A stretch of 64,000 nt of DNA from Nodularia sp034931045 (GTDB taxonomy: Bacteria; Cyanobacteriota; Cyanobacteriia; Cyanobacteriales; Nostocaceae), in assembly GCF_034931045.1 (NCBI RefSeq), contig NZ_JAYGHH010000028.1, positions 1 to 64,000 on the forward strand. Direction: 5' to 3'. Position numbers and translations under genes: made by a program. Positions 56,501 through 64,000 of this stretch are shown piece by piece. The notes below the pieces were generated by a model. It was given only the letters and a program-made list of their open reading frames with translations, was not told the DNA's origin and searched no databases. Position 1 is the stretch's first letter. Each line of letters opens with the position of its first letter.

Positions 56501-56939
56501 CGGTCAAGTTCCCCAAGACTTCCGCCGTTCTAACTTAGATAGCAAACTGCGGAACGGGGAAATTTCTGTCCGGGAGTTTGTTAGAGAGTTGGCTAGTTCC
56601 GAAATCTACCGCAAACGCTTCTATACACCTTATCCCAACACCAAGGTGATTGAATTCCTATTCCGTCACATATTGGGACGCGCACCAGCCACACAAGGCG
56701 AAATCCGCCAATATAACAAGTTGCTGGCTGATAGCGGTTTAAGGGCTGCTGTAGAGGCAATTGTGGATAGTCAAGAGTATGCCCGCTTCTTTGGTGAAGA
56801 TGTCGTACCTTATCCTCGCTACCCATCACTACCAGCTGGGAACTACCTCGGTAGCGTCCAAGCTGCTGCTGACTTAGTGAAGCAATCTTGGTCTAGTTTG
56901 TCACCTGCTGTACTGACAGGTCGCCCAAGCGATCGCTAG
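53529..56939 (+). CDS. apcE: Phycobilisome core-membrane linker (LCM)
   Basis: 1136 aa. The N-terminal ~240 residues form the allophycocyanin-like alpha-LCM domain with its loop insertion (~78-150); the chromophore Cys is Cys198 in IIENACSTEATL. Four linker (REP) domains follow at about 275-430, 540-690, 745-890 and 955-1110, each with an ERDI/GRDV-type motif and a YxxxFGEDTVPY-type end. Four linker repeats predict the pentacylindrical core known from Anabaena-type phycobilisomes. ApcE is the terminal energy emitter and anchors the antenna to the thylakoid. First gene of the core cluster. Confidence 0.98.
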   Translation: MSIKASGGSSVARPQLYQTLPVATISQAEQQDRFLGNGELSELASYFASGAKRLEIAQTLTDNSEIIVSRAANRIFVGGSPMAFLEKPKERELAMAGAVATSEASVAEGMKLGTVTYVESRGGFLENLRSIFNSSPSGPIPPGFRPINVARYGPSNMGKSLRDLSWFLRYATYAIVAGDPNIISVNTRGLREIIENACSTEATLVALQEIKAASLSYFRKDAVATEIVSQYMDVLLNEFKAPTPSNQVRQRPSGDQQGLQLPQIYSVAAERRPKFAMKPGLSASEKIEVVKAAYRQIFERDITRAYSLSISDLESKVKNGDISMKEFVRRLAKSPLYQKQFYQPFINSRVIELAFRHILGRGPSSREEVQKYFAIISNGGLPALVDALVDSDEYGDYFGEETVPYLRGLGQEAQECRNWGPQQDLFKYSAPFRKVPQFITTFAAYDRPLPDQHPYGSGNDPLEIQFGAIFPKETRNPSSSPAPFGKDTRRILIHQGPGINNQLSNPQARGEAPGTLGRKVFKLDQVPSTLSRKGGQGVSVKFSESSTQAVIRAIYLQVFGRDVYEGQRLKVAEIKLENGEITVREFVRILAKSDLFRKLYWTSLYVCKSIEYMHRRLLGRPTYGRQENNKYFDIAAKKGFYAVVDAILDTPEYSEAFGEDTVPYERYLTPAGVSLRQLRVGSIREDVGTGKVEKVETPRFVELGTVTENRTEPDIQFRINQGVTKKREQSKVFKLIANTSNKVAVNTLISAAYRQIFERDVAPYIIKNEFSALESKLGNGEISVKEFIAGLGYSNLYLKEFYTPYPNTKVIELGTKHFLGRAPIDQAEIRKYNQILATQGIRAFITEMVESAEYSQAFGEDTVPYRRFPTLPAANFPNTQKLYNQLTKQNKDVVVPSFETVKPRMNSANMPILAKAIADLAAQAKAMDKTKPLFIELGRSFNDGRGQSVEVGVGTSRRKPARIHRMTMNTNQAEKQQVINAAYCQILDIFSGQVPQDFRRSNLDSKLRNGEISVREFVRELASSEIYRKRFYTPYPNTKVIEFLFRHILGRAPATQGEIRQYNKLLADSGLRAAVEAIVDSQEYARFFGEDVVPYPRYPSLPAGNYLGSVQAAADLVKQSWSSLSPAVLTGRPSDR

Positions 56940-57310
56940 GAGTTAGAAGTTAGGGATTAGGGACTGGGGACTGGAGATTGGAAACTGGGGACTCGAAAAA
57001 TTTCCCCCCTGCCTCTTCCCCCTGCTCCCTGCTCCCCTTGTGTAATAACGCTTTCCGGCAAAAAATGGCTGTTAAATCTGAAAATTAATATTACAAAGTA
57101 TTAAGAAGAGTCATAAATGCTCAACAGAATGCCGGAAAATGTTTTGCGGAAGGCAGTTGAATTTTCTCTCATACTCGTCATGCGATAGCTATGGCAATTG
57201 TTTAATTGTTTTCTCTAAAGCAGCGAGAACAGAAAGCTACTGCTCAACCAATTTAAAGTCTCGCCAGTTTTTTCAAATTCTGGTTTCATTAGTACTGGAG
57301 GAATCCATTA
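56940..57310. promoter_or_regulatory. apcE-apcA spacer
   Basis: 371 bp. The first ~100 bp are dispersed G/T-rich and C-rich repeat text (GGGACTGGGGACTGG, CCCCTGCTCCCTGCTCC). The rest is AT-rich and probably includes an apcA promoter. CTGGAGGAATCC supplies the apcA ribosome binding site. Confidence 0.5.
56942..57040. repeat. Dispersed low-complexity repeat after apcE
   Basis: Degenerate short repeats of GGGACTGG/GGGATTAG followed by CCCCTGCTCCCTGCTCC. No coding content. Confidence 0.55.
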
Positions 57311-57796
57311 ATGAGTATCGTCACGAAGTCCATCGTGAATGCTGATGCAGAAGCCCGCTATCTTAGCCCTGGCGAACTGGATCGGATCAAAAGTTTTGTT
57401 GCCGGTGGTGAACGTCGCCTCCGCATCGCTCAAATTTTGACCGAAAACCGCGAGCGCATTGTTAAGCAAGCTGGTGATCAGTTGTTCCAAAAGCGCCCTG
57501 ATGTTGTTTCTCCTGGTGGAAACGCTTACGGACAAGAAATGACCGCTACTTGTCTGCGTGACCTAGACTACTACCTCCGCCTCGTCACCTACGGAATTGT
57601 TTCCGGTGATGTTACCCCCATCGAAGAAATCGGTGTTGTGGGTGTGCGCGAAATGTACAAGTCCCTCGGCACTCCTATTGACGCTGTGGCTGGTGGCGTT
57701 AACGCGATGAAGAATGTTGCTGCTACCTTGTTGTCTGCTGAAGACTCTGGTGAAGCTGGCGCTTACTTCGATTACCTAGTCGGTGCGATGCAGTAA
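57311..57796 (+). CDS. apcA: Allophycocyanin alpha subunit
   Basis: 161 aa, the standard length. Phycocyanobilin attaches to Cys81 (TATCLRDLDYYLR). NAYGQEM and GVVGVREMYKSLGTPI are typical of ApcA. Forms the alpha-beta trimers of the phycobilisome core. AGGAATCC upstream of the ATG gives a good ribosome binding site. 69 bp before apcB. Confidence 0.98.
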   Translation: MSIVTKSIVNADAEARYLSPGELDRIKSFVAGGERRLRIAQILTENRERIVKQAGDQLFQKRPDVVSPGGNAYGQEMTATCLRDLDYYLRLVTYGIVSGDVTPIEEIGVVGVREMYKSLGTPIDAVAGGVNAMKNVAATLLSAEDSGEAGAYFDYLVGAMQ

Positions 57797-57865
57797 GCTG
57801 AAGCTCTTTTTACTTCTGCTGAAACATAAGTATTGCAAAAAGGTTGGAAATAAGGAAATAACGAC

Positions 57866-58351
57866 ATGCAAGACGCAATTACCTCTGTCATTAACGCTTC
57901 AGACGTTCAAGGTAAATACTTGGATACTGCGGCTCTAGAAAAGCTCAAAGGCTACTTTGTAACTGGTGAACTACGTGTACGCGCTGCTACAGCCATCAGT
58001 GCTAATGCAGCTGCGATCGTTAAAGAAGCAGTAGCTAAGTCTTTGTTATACTCTGATATCACTCGTCCCGGTGGAAATATGTACACCACCCGTCGCTATG
58101 CTGCTTGCATCCGCGATTTGGACTACTACCTACGTTACTCGACCTACGCTATGTTAGCTGGTGATCCTTCGATCCTAGACGAGCGCGTATTGAATGGCTT
58201 GAAAGAAACCTACAACTCCTTGGGTGTTCCCGTAGGTGCTACTGTACAAGCTATCCAAGCTATCAAAGAAGTAACCGCTAGCTTAGTCGGTCCCGACGCT
58301 GGTAAAGAAATGGGCGTTTACTTAGACTATATCTCCTCTGGCTTAAGCTAA
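57866..58351 (+). CDS. apcB: Allophycocyanin beta subunit
   Basis: 161 aa. Chromophore Cys81 (YAACIRDLDYYLR) and Asn71 in RPGGNMYTTR, the residue that is N-methylated in allophycocyanin beta subunits. LNGLKETYNSLGVPVGATVQ is the family C-terminal helix region. Partner of ApcA. Co-transcribed with apcA by spacing. Confidence 0.98.
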   Translation: MQDAITSVINASDVQGKYLDTAALEKLKGYFVTGELRVRAATAISANAAAIVKEAVAKSLLYSDITRPGGNMYTTRRYAACIRDLDYYLRYSTYAMLAGDPSILDERVLNGLKETYNSLGVPVGATVQAIQAIKEVTASLVGPDAGKEMGVYLDYISSGLS

Positions 58352-58579
58352 GAGTTAGTTGGCACTTAATACATTAGGTGCGACTTGATTGCGGTCTGGA
58401 AATCAACTGTGAGTGTTAGAACGTTCTATTGCTTATATCGTCAATGAGTGTTAGCGGTCTAGTATTGATAGTTGACTTCCAGACTTGGAGTGACTAATTT
58501 AAATATTTGCATAGAATATACACTCCCATTTTTTTTTGTAATAAAAAACTTTTCACAATCACCGTAGGAGATTTAAGAT

Positions 58580-58786
58580 ATGGCTCGTTTGTTTAAAGTT
58601 ACTGCTTGTGTCCCCAGCCAATCTCGCATTCGTACTCAAAGAGAGTTGCAAAATACTTACTTTACCAAGCTAGTTCCTTACGAAAACTGGTTCCGTGAAC
58701 AGCAACGTATTCAAAAAATGGGTGGCAAAATTGTGAAAGTAGAACTAGCAACTGGTAAACAAGGTACTAATGCTGGGTTGATGTAA
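58580..58786 (+). CDS. apcC: Small core linker LC7.8
   Basis: 68 aa, single CpcD-like domain: ARLFKVTACVPSQSRIRTQR, then YFTKLVPYENWFREQQRIQK and a C-terminal GKIVKVELATGKQGTNAG. It caps allophycocyanin trimers. Lies 228 bp after apcB with its own good ribosome binding site (GTAGGAG), and is followed by a strong terminator. Confidence 0.97.
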   Translation: MARLFKVTACVPSQSRIRTQRELQNTYFTKLVPYENWFREQQRIQKMGGKIVKVELATGKQGTNAGLM

Positions 58787-58821
58787 TTAATATATAACGA
58801 ACATCATTCTAGGGAGTTGTC

Positions 58822-58847
58822 AAGAGGTCGAGGTAGACCTCTTTTTT
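58822..58847 (+). terminator. Rho-independent terminator of the apc cluster
   Basis: AAGAGGTC (58822-58829) pairs with GACCTCTT (58836-58843), loop GAGGTA, followed by a T-run to 58847. Confidence 0.92.
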
Positions 58848-59119
58848 GTTGGGAATTTTACAGTTCACTAGTCAAATATCTTTACAAAGCTGCATCCTTA
58901 AGTATAGTCTAGCAAAAATCCTGCATTGAATCGTGGCATAAAAGTGATCTAAAGTTACCCATAAGTATATATATTTAGCTAATATACTTAGCTCATCAAC
59001 TCAACTAAATATGACTAGTATAAATATTGATGCAATTGCATTGGTGTAGTATTGAATACTAGTAGTTATTTTTATGGTTTCCTGGTCTTCCTGTTGTAAA
59101 GAGTCTTTAAAATTAAGGT
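58848..59119. other. Non-coding stretch after the apc cluster
   Basis: AT-rich, no gene or recognisable signal seen. It may contain the promoter for the glycosyltransferase downstream. Confidence 0.35.
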
Positions 59120-59326
59120 TTGATGGAAGTACACTTTACCTTGGAGATAATGGGTAAAGGCACAGGATTAGGGTTATCAATTAGCTATGAAATTATAGTA
59201 GAAAAACACGGTGGCAATCTGAGTTGTATTTCAGAACCAGGACAGGGAACTGAGTTTTTGATTGAAATTCCTATATCGATGAATAGCCCATCAAATCAGA
59301 TTAATTTCAAACCAAAAGTTGAATGA
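59120..59326 (+). pseudogene. C-terminal fragment of a sensor histidine kinase
   Basis: About 67 codons. The G2 box GKGTGLGLSISYEIIVEKHGG and GQGTEFLIEIPI are the end of an ATPase domain. Upstream text VHFTLEIM corresponds to the FFTTKPV usually preceding it but is already diverged, and no N-box or HisKA domain is present. So this is a truncated remnant. Its stop overlaps the next start (ATGA). Confidence 0.8.
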
Positions 59327-60483
59327 AGCGTCTTTTATTGATTACAGAACGGTTTGCACCAGATTTAGGAGGTTTGGCTAGTAGTGCTACGCGCCTTGTA
59401 ACTACGCTTTGCCAATTGAGTATAGAAGTTGATGTTGTTACTTGGAGTCGTTATTTACAACCTGGGGAAGTTTTACCACCGGAAATGGTAGAGGCTAAGT
59501 ATCGAATTTATCGTATAGGCTTATACCGTCATTGGGATATGACGATGCCTCATACGTTGAATGTCTTGGACTGGTTGCAGCAAACTCGTGGGTATGATGC
59601 TATCTGGGGTCATTATCTTTTTCCCAGTGGTTTTTTGGCTACTTGGTTTGCCGGACTAAAAAATATACCCAGTACCGTTAGCGCCCGTGGTAATGATATT
59701 GACAGAGAAATGTTTCCGCCTGGTGATTTTGCTCGTCTGCAATGGACGCTAAAACAGGCTAAGGTGATTACGGCTGTCAGTGCTGATATGTCTCGCAAAA
59801 TACAGTTACTGAGTGGACGGGATGATGTGTTGGTGCTGAAAAATGCGGTGGATACAAATATATTTTCTTTATTAAAATCAGGCGAAATTACGCGGGAGAA
59901 GTTAGGAATTGCACCTGATGAGGTTGTTTTAGGTTTTTGTGGGGAGTTGCGGGAAAAGAAAGGCCAGCAATTTTTGTTAAATGCTTTGACAACAGTTCGC
60001 AGTCAGCGTCCGGCTTGTTTGTTAATTATCGGTGAGGTAAGGGCTTCTCAGGAATCTATACTACAAGTTTATAAAACTCAACAGCCAGAAAATGCCCAGC
60101 GAATTATCGTTACGGGACATTTATCTAATTCTGAGTTAGTGGCGCAATATCTCCGGTTGTGCGATGTTTATCTCCAGCCTTCGCTGTGGGAGGGAATGCC
60201 AAATGCGCTACTAGAAGCGATGGCTTGTGGTTGTTGCTGTATTGCTAGTGATGCGGGTGGAATTCCAGAGGTGATTTTACATGGTGAAAATGGTTTTATG
60301 TTGCCTCGTTCTCAGTTACATAAATTAGGTGAGGCGGTGTTGGAATGTTTAACTATGCCGATAGAACAGAAAAATGGTATTGTTCAAGCAGCAAGCGATC
60401 GCATTCTCAATGAATATTCTATCGCTCAAGAGCAACAACAACTTCAAATTTTACTTAATCGTTTGATGCCCAATTGGGTATAA
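59323..60483 (+). CDS. GT4-family glycosyltransferase
   Basis: 386 aa. MKRLLLITERFAPDLGGLAS is the N-terminal GT-B start; the C-terminal domain has GFCGELREKKGQQFLLNAL, and QPSLWEGMPNALLEAMACGCCCIASDAGGIPEVI with the GT4 E-x7-E region. The ATG overlaps the stop of the kinase fragment. Its 3' end overlaps the convergent GT gene by 40 bp. Probably adds sugars to a surface polysaccharide; donor and acceptor unknown. Confidence 0.9.
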   Translation: MKRLLLITERFAPDLGGLASSATRLVTTLCQLSIEVDVVTWSRYLQPGEVLPPEMVEAKYRIYRIGLYRHWDMTMPHTLNVLDWLQQTRGYDAIWGHYLFPSGFLATWFAGLKNIPSTVSARGNDIDREMFPPGDFARLQWTLKQAKVITAVSADMSRKIQLLSGRDDVLVLKNAVDTNIFSLLKSGEITREKLGIAPDEVVLGFCGELREKKGQQFLLNALTTVRSQRPACLLIIGEVRASQESILQVYKTQQPENAQRIIVTGHLSNSELVAQYLRLCDVYLQPSLWEGMPNALLEAMACGCCCIASDAGGIPEVILHGENGFMLPRSQLHKLGEAVLECLTMPIEQKNGIVQAASDRILNEYSIAQEQQQLQILLNRLMPNWV

Positions 60484-61661
60484 GCAGTGGTTAAGGTTGC
60501 ACCGGCAAGTTTCCAACTATACTTCTCTTCAATGCGCTGGCGGGCATTTTTAGCCAGGTTGGTAGCTAATTTCGGGTCATTGTGTAACTGCAAAACGGCA
60601 TCTTTAATGGCTTTGGCTGAACCTGGTTTGACTAATAAAAAATGTACTTTGTTTTCGCCTAGTTCACGGACTACAGGCAAATCACTAGCAATTATAGGGA
60701 CTCCCGTGGCCATACCTTCTAAAATCTTTAGGGGACAACAACCTTGAACTAAGTTGCGATCGCTGGGCATTAATGGTGCCAAAATAATATCAGCAGCGTG
60801 GATATGTTCAATTAGCTGTGTTTGTGATGTGGGTTCTAAAATAGTTAACTTATCTGCCATTCCTAACTTTAACGCCAGCTGCTTTAACTTTTTGATTTGA
60901 TTCTCTCTGGCTTGTCCAATTATTGTTAAATCAGCAGGAACATCTTTATTTACTAATTCTAAAGCTTCTATGGCTAAATTCACACCTTGCCAGGGTGCAA
61001 GTGTCCCAAAATAAATGATTTGGATAACTGCTGGGCGCTTAATTGTGGCTGGTAAAATACCACCAGAATGATGATAGGTAAACACATCGAAATCTACACC
61101 GTTGGGAATCACTTTAATTTTATTAGCTGGTATATCCCGATTTTGCAAATAAGCAGCAGTCACATGGCTGAGTGTGATAATTAAGTCGGCTACTGTTAAA
61201 CAAATTTGTTCTTGGGTGTGTAATTTGTGTAGTAGTTCTCTATCTTCAGCTACTCCAGGATAACGATATTTTAGTTCTATGGAAGGTAAACCGTTGACTT
61301 CAAAAATTAACTTCTCACAATATTGCTTTTTATTAAATGCTATCACAAATCCTTCATAAATTGAACGAATATGAATGGCTGTAAATTGGCGATTTTGTAA
61401 CCAAACCCGGAGATTATTTTGAAAATATAAAACTCTAGAAATTAAATTCCTACCAACAGCAGGTAACATTGTTTGCTGCACTTGTAAGAATATTTGCTCA
61501 TTATCTATTGCTTCTGCGGTAGGAGAAACTGTGACTAATGCGATATCGCCAAAAGCTGCTGCTAAAGCCTGAGAAAAAGCGGCAATATGGATAGCTGCGC
61601 CCTTTGGTGCTGGGACAATATCAAAGGATATATAGGCTATCTGTTGTTTATTCATAAACAT
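60444..61661 (-). CDS. GT4-family glycosyltransferase (second)
   Basis: 405 aa (403 if the ATG two codons in is used, MNKQQIAYISFDIVPAPKGA). GT-B type: APKGAAIHIAAFSQAL at the N-terminus; IYFGTLAPWQGVNLAIEALEL, LAPLMPSDRNLVQGCCPLKILEGMATGVPIIASDLPVVREL in the C-terminal domain. It converges on and overlaps the preceding glycosyltransferase gene, though it is not close to it in sequence. Substrate unknown. Confidence 0.9.
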   Translation of the reverse strand: MFMNKQQIAYISFDIVPAPKGAAIHIAAFSQALAAAFGDIALVTVSPTAEAIDNEQIFLQVQQTMLPAVGRNLISRVLYFQNNLRVWLQNRQFTAIHIRSIYEGFVIAFNKKQYCEKLIFEVNGLPSIELKYRYPGVAEDRELLHKLHTQEQICLTVADLIITLSHVTAAYLQNRDIPANKIKVIPNGVDFDVFTYHHSGGILPATIKRPAVIQIIYFGTLAPWQGVNLAIEALELVNKDVPADLTIIGQARENQIKKLKQLALKLGMADKLTILEPTSQTQLIEHIHAADIILAPLMPSDRNLVQGCCPLKILEGMATGVPIIASDLPVVRELGENKVHFLLVKPGSAKAIKDAVLQLHNDPKLATNLAKNARQRIEEKYSWKLAGATLTTAYTQLGIKRLSKI

Positions 61662-61796
61662 TTATATACCTGATTGACACTGCATTTTTTACTTTGTTAT
61701 ACTAGCAGCGATTTATACTTGTATATCTCATCTACTTGGAGTTGAAAAATAATTTAAATAAACTTAATAAAATAAATTAATGGAGTACAGATTCAA

Positions 61797-62708
61797 ATGC
61801 CTATTGAATTACAAAAGCTACGCCAAAGTTTAATCTATGAAGATACAGCAATTTTGGATAGTATTAAAACGGATTTAGATGATATAGCAGCACTTTCGCA
61901 ACTTGCGGAAATCAAGAAAAATAAATTTGGCAAACAAGCCATTTATTATTTTGTAGGGGCAGCAATTTTAGGGGTTATTAGCTTTAGTTTATCTGGTGCT
62001 GCCGCAGTATCTGGGTTTTTAGGTATAGTAGCGTTTTTAATCAATCTGGGTTTAATTGGTTTAATCATAGCTTGGATTTATACGTTATTCATGATGTCTA
62101 AATTCGGGAGATTAAATTTAATTAATTATCGATATAATCTCATACTTCGACTCATGGAAATGCTGGCTAGAGATTTAGATGAGACAAATTTAATTTATCT
62201 AAAATTGTCTTTTAAGAAAAATGAGACAAATGAGCATAAAACAAATACTATAGAGCATCCCTACAAGAGTGGATGGAAGATAGATATCTATGAAAATCAA
62301 TGGTTAAACATTAAAGGACGCTTTTTAGATAAAACGCGTTTTGTGTTAACTATTACTGGTTTATCTAAAAAACAATATGGTTGGAAACGTAGCAGCAGTG
62401 GTAAAAGTAAATACAAATCTAAAATTAAATCAGGAGGGTTAGAGATTAATCTGATTTTAACATATCCTCAACGCCGCTATGGAGCCGTGAAAGTCTTGCA
62501 AAATGATGTTAGAGAGGCGATAAAAATTCCTCAATTAGCTGCTGTGAGAGGGTTGAAAATTACAGATAGAACTATAAATTTTACTGTGAGGATTGACCCA
62601 CAGTTTGCAGAAAATCAAGAAAAAATATATCAAACAATTGTAGCAATGTTTTTAAGTCTTTATCAAGTTCTGAATTTAGCAAAAATGCTTTCCAAGGAAG
62701 CTGTATGA
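61797..62708 (+). CDS. Membrane protein of unknown family
   Basis: 303 aa. Two hydrophobic segments at ~48-72 (YYFVGAAILGVISFSLSGAAAVSGF) and ~75-100 (GIVAFLINLGLIGLIIAWIYTLFM) separate a 45-aa N-terminal acidic part from a ~200-aa C-terminal soluble part. The C-terminal part has beta-strand character and no motif I recognise. Its stop overlaps the next ATG (ATGA), so the three downstream genes form one unit. Confidence 0.65.
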   Translation: MPIELQKLRQSLIYEDTAILDSIKTDLDDIAALSQLAEIKKNKFGKQAIYYFVGAAILGVISFSLSGAAAVSGFLGIVAFLINLGLIGLIIAWIYTLFMMSKFGRLNLINYRYNLILRLMEMLARDLDETNLIYLKLSFKKNETNEHKTNTIEHPYKSGWKIDIYENQWLNIKGRFLDKTRFVLTITGLSKKQYGWKRSSSGKSKYKSKIKSGGLEINLILTYPQRRYGAVKVLQNDVREAIKIPQLAAVRGLKITDRTINFTVRIDPQFAENQEKIYQTIVAMFLSLYQVLNLAKMLSKEAV

Positions 62709-63376
62709 ATAATAAAATTGTGAGATTTTTAGCTTTAGGATTTCTAATTACTGCTCTTTTAAGCTGTAGTAGCAACCCAACAACAAATACAACTGAGCAA
62801 CAGAATACTCCGCCAGAAGCAGTTACAGCAACTAATGTTGATAATCAGATTGGAAAAATTAAATTTAAAACAGAGTTTGGCAGGGAATTATTTTCTTTAA
62901 AACAGCAAACTAATGGCATAAAATTAGTTGATGAAAATGACCAGGAATTAGCTAGAATCAGAGAAAATACCCCAGGAAAACTGAAAATTAAAAACCCTTT
63001 AGAACAAGTTTTGGGTTATGTCATCAGGGAAAAAGGTCAGTGGAAGCTAGAAAATTCAGAAGAAAGTCAAGTGTTGTATATTCTTAAACGCCAGAATGAT
63101 GGACACTATACTTTAGAGGATGCTGCTAATAAAGCAATTTATCAAATTAAGATGCAAAATCAAGGCTGGGAGATTAATCAACCAAACCAAAGCCTAATTT
63201 ACCATATCAGGATTCGAGATGGTAAAACTTCTTTGAGAGATACATCAGCAACCACAGTTTTTTCGACAAAATCAGAGATTTCACCCATTGCATTCGCTTG
63301 TTTTGGTTTGGATGTTCTCACTCGTGAACAACAAGCGGCCTTAGCTTATGCTGTAAATTCAACAGGAGGGCAGTAA
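62705..63376 (+). CDS. Repeat-built lipoprotein of unknown family
   Basis: 223 aa. Signal peptide with lipobox TALLSCSS (Cys21). After a Thr/Asn-rich spacer, residues ~59-183 consist of about six degenerate 20-22-aa units (pattern VLxYxIxxxxxGxxxLxD), e.g. at 101, 122, 144 and 164, suggesting a regular beta structure. The C-terminal ISPIAFACFGLDVLTREQQAALAY forms a hydrophobic helix. It recalls tubby/LOR-like folds only loosely. Translationally coupled to the upstream membrane protein. Confidence 0.65.
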   Translation: MNNKIVRFLALGFLITALLSCSSNPTTNTTEQQNTPPEAVTATNVDNQIGKIKFKTEFGRELFSLKQQTNGIKLVDENDQELARIRENTPGKLKIKNPLEQVLGYVIREKGQWKLENSEESQVLYILKRQNDGHYTLEDAANKAIYQIKMQNQGWEINQPNQSLIYHIRIRDGKTSLRDTSATTVFSTKSEISPIAFACFGLDVLTREQQAALAYAVNSTGGQ

Positions 63377-63379
63377 AAG

Positions 63380-63988
63380 TTGCAGATTCAATTGAGTTGG
63401 ATAGATCCTAATACAGAAGAACGCCGAGAACCATTATTCACTACTCCAGTGGCTATTGGCAAGAACTTTGAAGAAATGCCAGCAGAAATTAATGATAAAT
63501 TAGTTTCTAGAGTGGTGATTGCAGATGATTTAGTTGCAGGTTATCATGTTTTAATTACTGAGGAAAATCAACGGTTAATTGCGATTTCCCAAGATTCAAA
63601 TATGGGAATGAAAATTAATAGTTTGCACAAGAGTAATGGTAGTTTAAAAGATGGCGATCGCTTGCAAGTTGGTAACTGCGAAATTGTGGTAAACTTGACA
63701 GCAACAAACCTATGCGATCGCATGGTAGGATTTCTGTTTAAACGAAGGTGCGATCGCACTGATCAAACAGACTGTCCCTACTGTTACCAGTCCTATGAAG
63801 AAGACTATGCTTTTTATTCCGGTTATGGCAATTATCGCTCCGGTTACTGGGGTGATAACTATTATGATAACCGTGATGGCTATTTCTATGACCCCTCTAC
63901 TGGTAATGTCAACTTTACAGAAGCTGATGCTATTAGTTTAGAACGTGAAAGTGATGGTAATTTTGAATATGATATGGGTGCTAGTTGA
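63380..63988 (+). CDS. FHA-like protein of unknown function
   Basis: 202 aa from a TTG start; GGAGGG at 63365-63370, inside the preceding gene's end, sits at the right distance and supports this start. Residues ~35-110 look like an FHA-type beta-sandwich (KLVSRVVIADDLVAGYHVLI ... LKDGDRLQVGNCEIVV), without a clear phosphothreonine-binding Arg/Ser set. A CPYC pair follows, then an aromatic, acidic tail (YGNYRSGYWGDNYYDNRDGY). Three GCGATCGC sites lie within it. Follows the lipoprotein by 3 bp. Confidence 0.6.
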   Translation: MQIQLSWIDPNTEERREPLFTTPVAIGKNFEEMPAEINDKLVSRVVIADDLVAGYHVLITEENQRLIAISQDSNMGMKINSLHKSNGSLKDGDRLQVGNCEIVVNLTATNLCDRMVGFLFKRRCDRTDQTDCPYCYQSYEEDYAFYSGYGNYRSGYWGDNYYDNRDGYFYDPSTGNVNFTEADAISLERESDGNFEYDMGAS

Positions 63989-64000
63989 GTGGGGAAAGTG
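63986..64000 (+). repeat. Beginning of a heptamer cassette at the window edge
   Basis: TGAGTGGGGAAAGTG, starting at the stop codon of the FHA-like gene. Identical to the start of the cassette after the hybrid kinase (44063 region); an array probably continues beyond the window. Confidence 0.5.

Overview
The window looks like chromosomal DNA of a filamentous, heterocyst-type cyanobacterium (Nostoc/Anabaena/Nodularia relatives). It carries a complete allophycocyanin core cluster with a four-linker ApcE, cytochrome b6f genes petC-petA, psbI, a cyanobacterial PEP carboxylase, many GCGATCGC (HIP1) octamers and several arrays of 7-bp tandem repeats of the kind known from heterocystous cyanobacteria. 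One run of 165 Ns (16560-16724) marks an assembly gap. I see no rRNA, CRISPR array or intact transposase; one tRNA (Phe) is present.

Layout. 0.3-5 kb: an MBOAT acyltransferase and a DUF1574/SGNH-like protein on the minus strand, probably a pair that acylates an envelope glycan. 5-12 kb: small membrane protein, ppc, two small proteins, then petC-petA (minus) and a divergent DUF3067 gene. 12-14 kb: a lone glycosyltransferase and tRNA-Phe. 14-20 kb: a zinc island with permease, SmtB-type regulator, ATPase, His-rich binding protein and an SLH/OprB porin. 20-30 kb: RqcH/NFACT, an RRM protein, prfC with a degenerate M48 protease-like gene, a probable 147-bp MITE, metF and trpS. 30.5-32.8 kb: a controller-regulated type II restriction-modification system whose HNH nuclease gene has an in-frame stop. 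32.9-38 kb: B12-radical SAM, DUF429 and glucan phosphorylase. 38-44 kb: a 2-kb AT-rich stretch, a hexapeptide acyltransferase, psbI and a DUF3769 outer-membrane protein. 44-47.5 kb: two adjacent sensor kinases, one with a candidate bilin-binding GAF domain. 48.3-52.7 kb: class II ribonucleotide reductase with two inteins. 52.8-58.8 kb: a small protein, apcE, apcA, apcB, apcC. 59-64 kb: a kinase fragment, two converging glycosyltransferases and an unrecognised three-gene set (membrane protein, repeat-built lipoprotein, FHA-like protein).

The most notable observations are: (1) two inteins in NrdJ placed immediately before the predicted thiyl-radical Cys and a redox-active Cys, only ten residues apart; (2) the restriction-modification locus with a near-textbook double C-box and a nonsense-interrupted nuclease; (3) two heptamer repeat families that appear sorted by position, GCTGAGT arrays at stop codons in the sense direction and TGACCAA-type arrays just before start codons; (4) an M48-like protein that has lost HExxH; (5) the unrecognised three-gene set at 61.8-64 kb. 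All family assignments come from reading protein motifs by eye; no database search was run.
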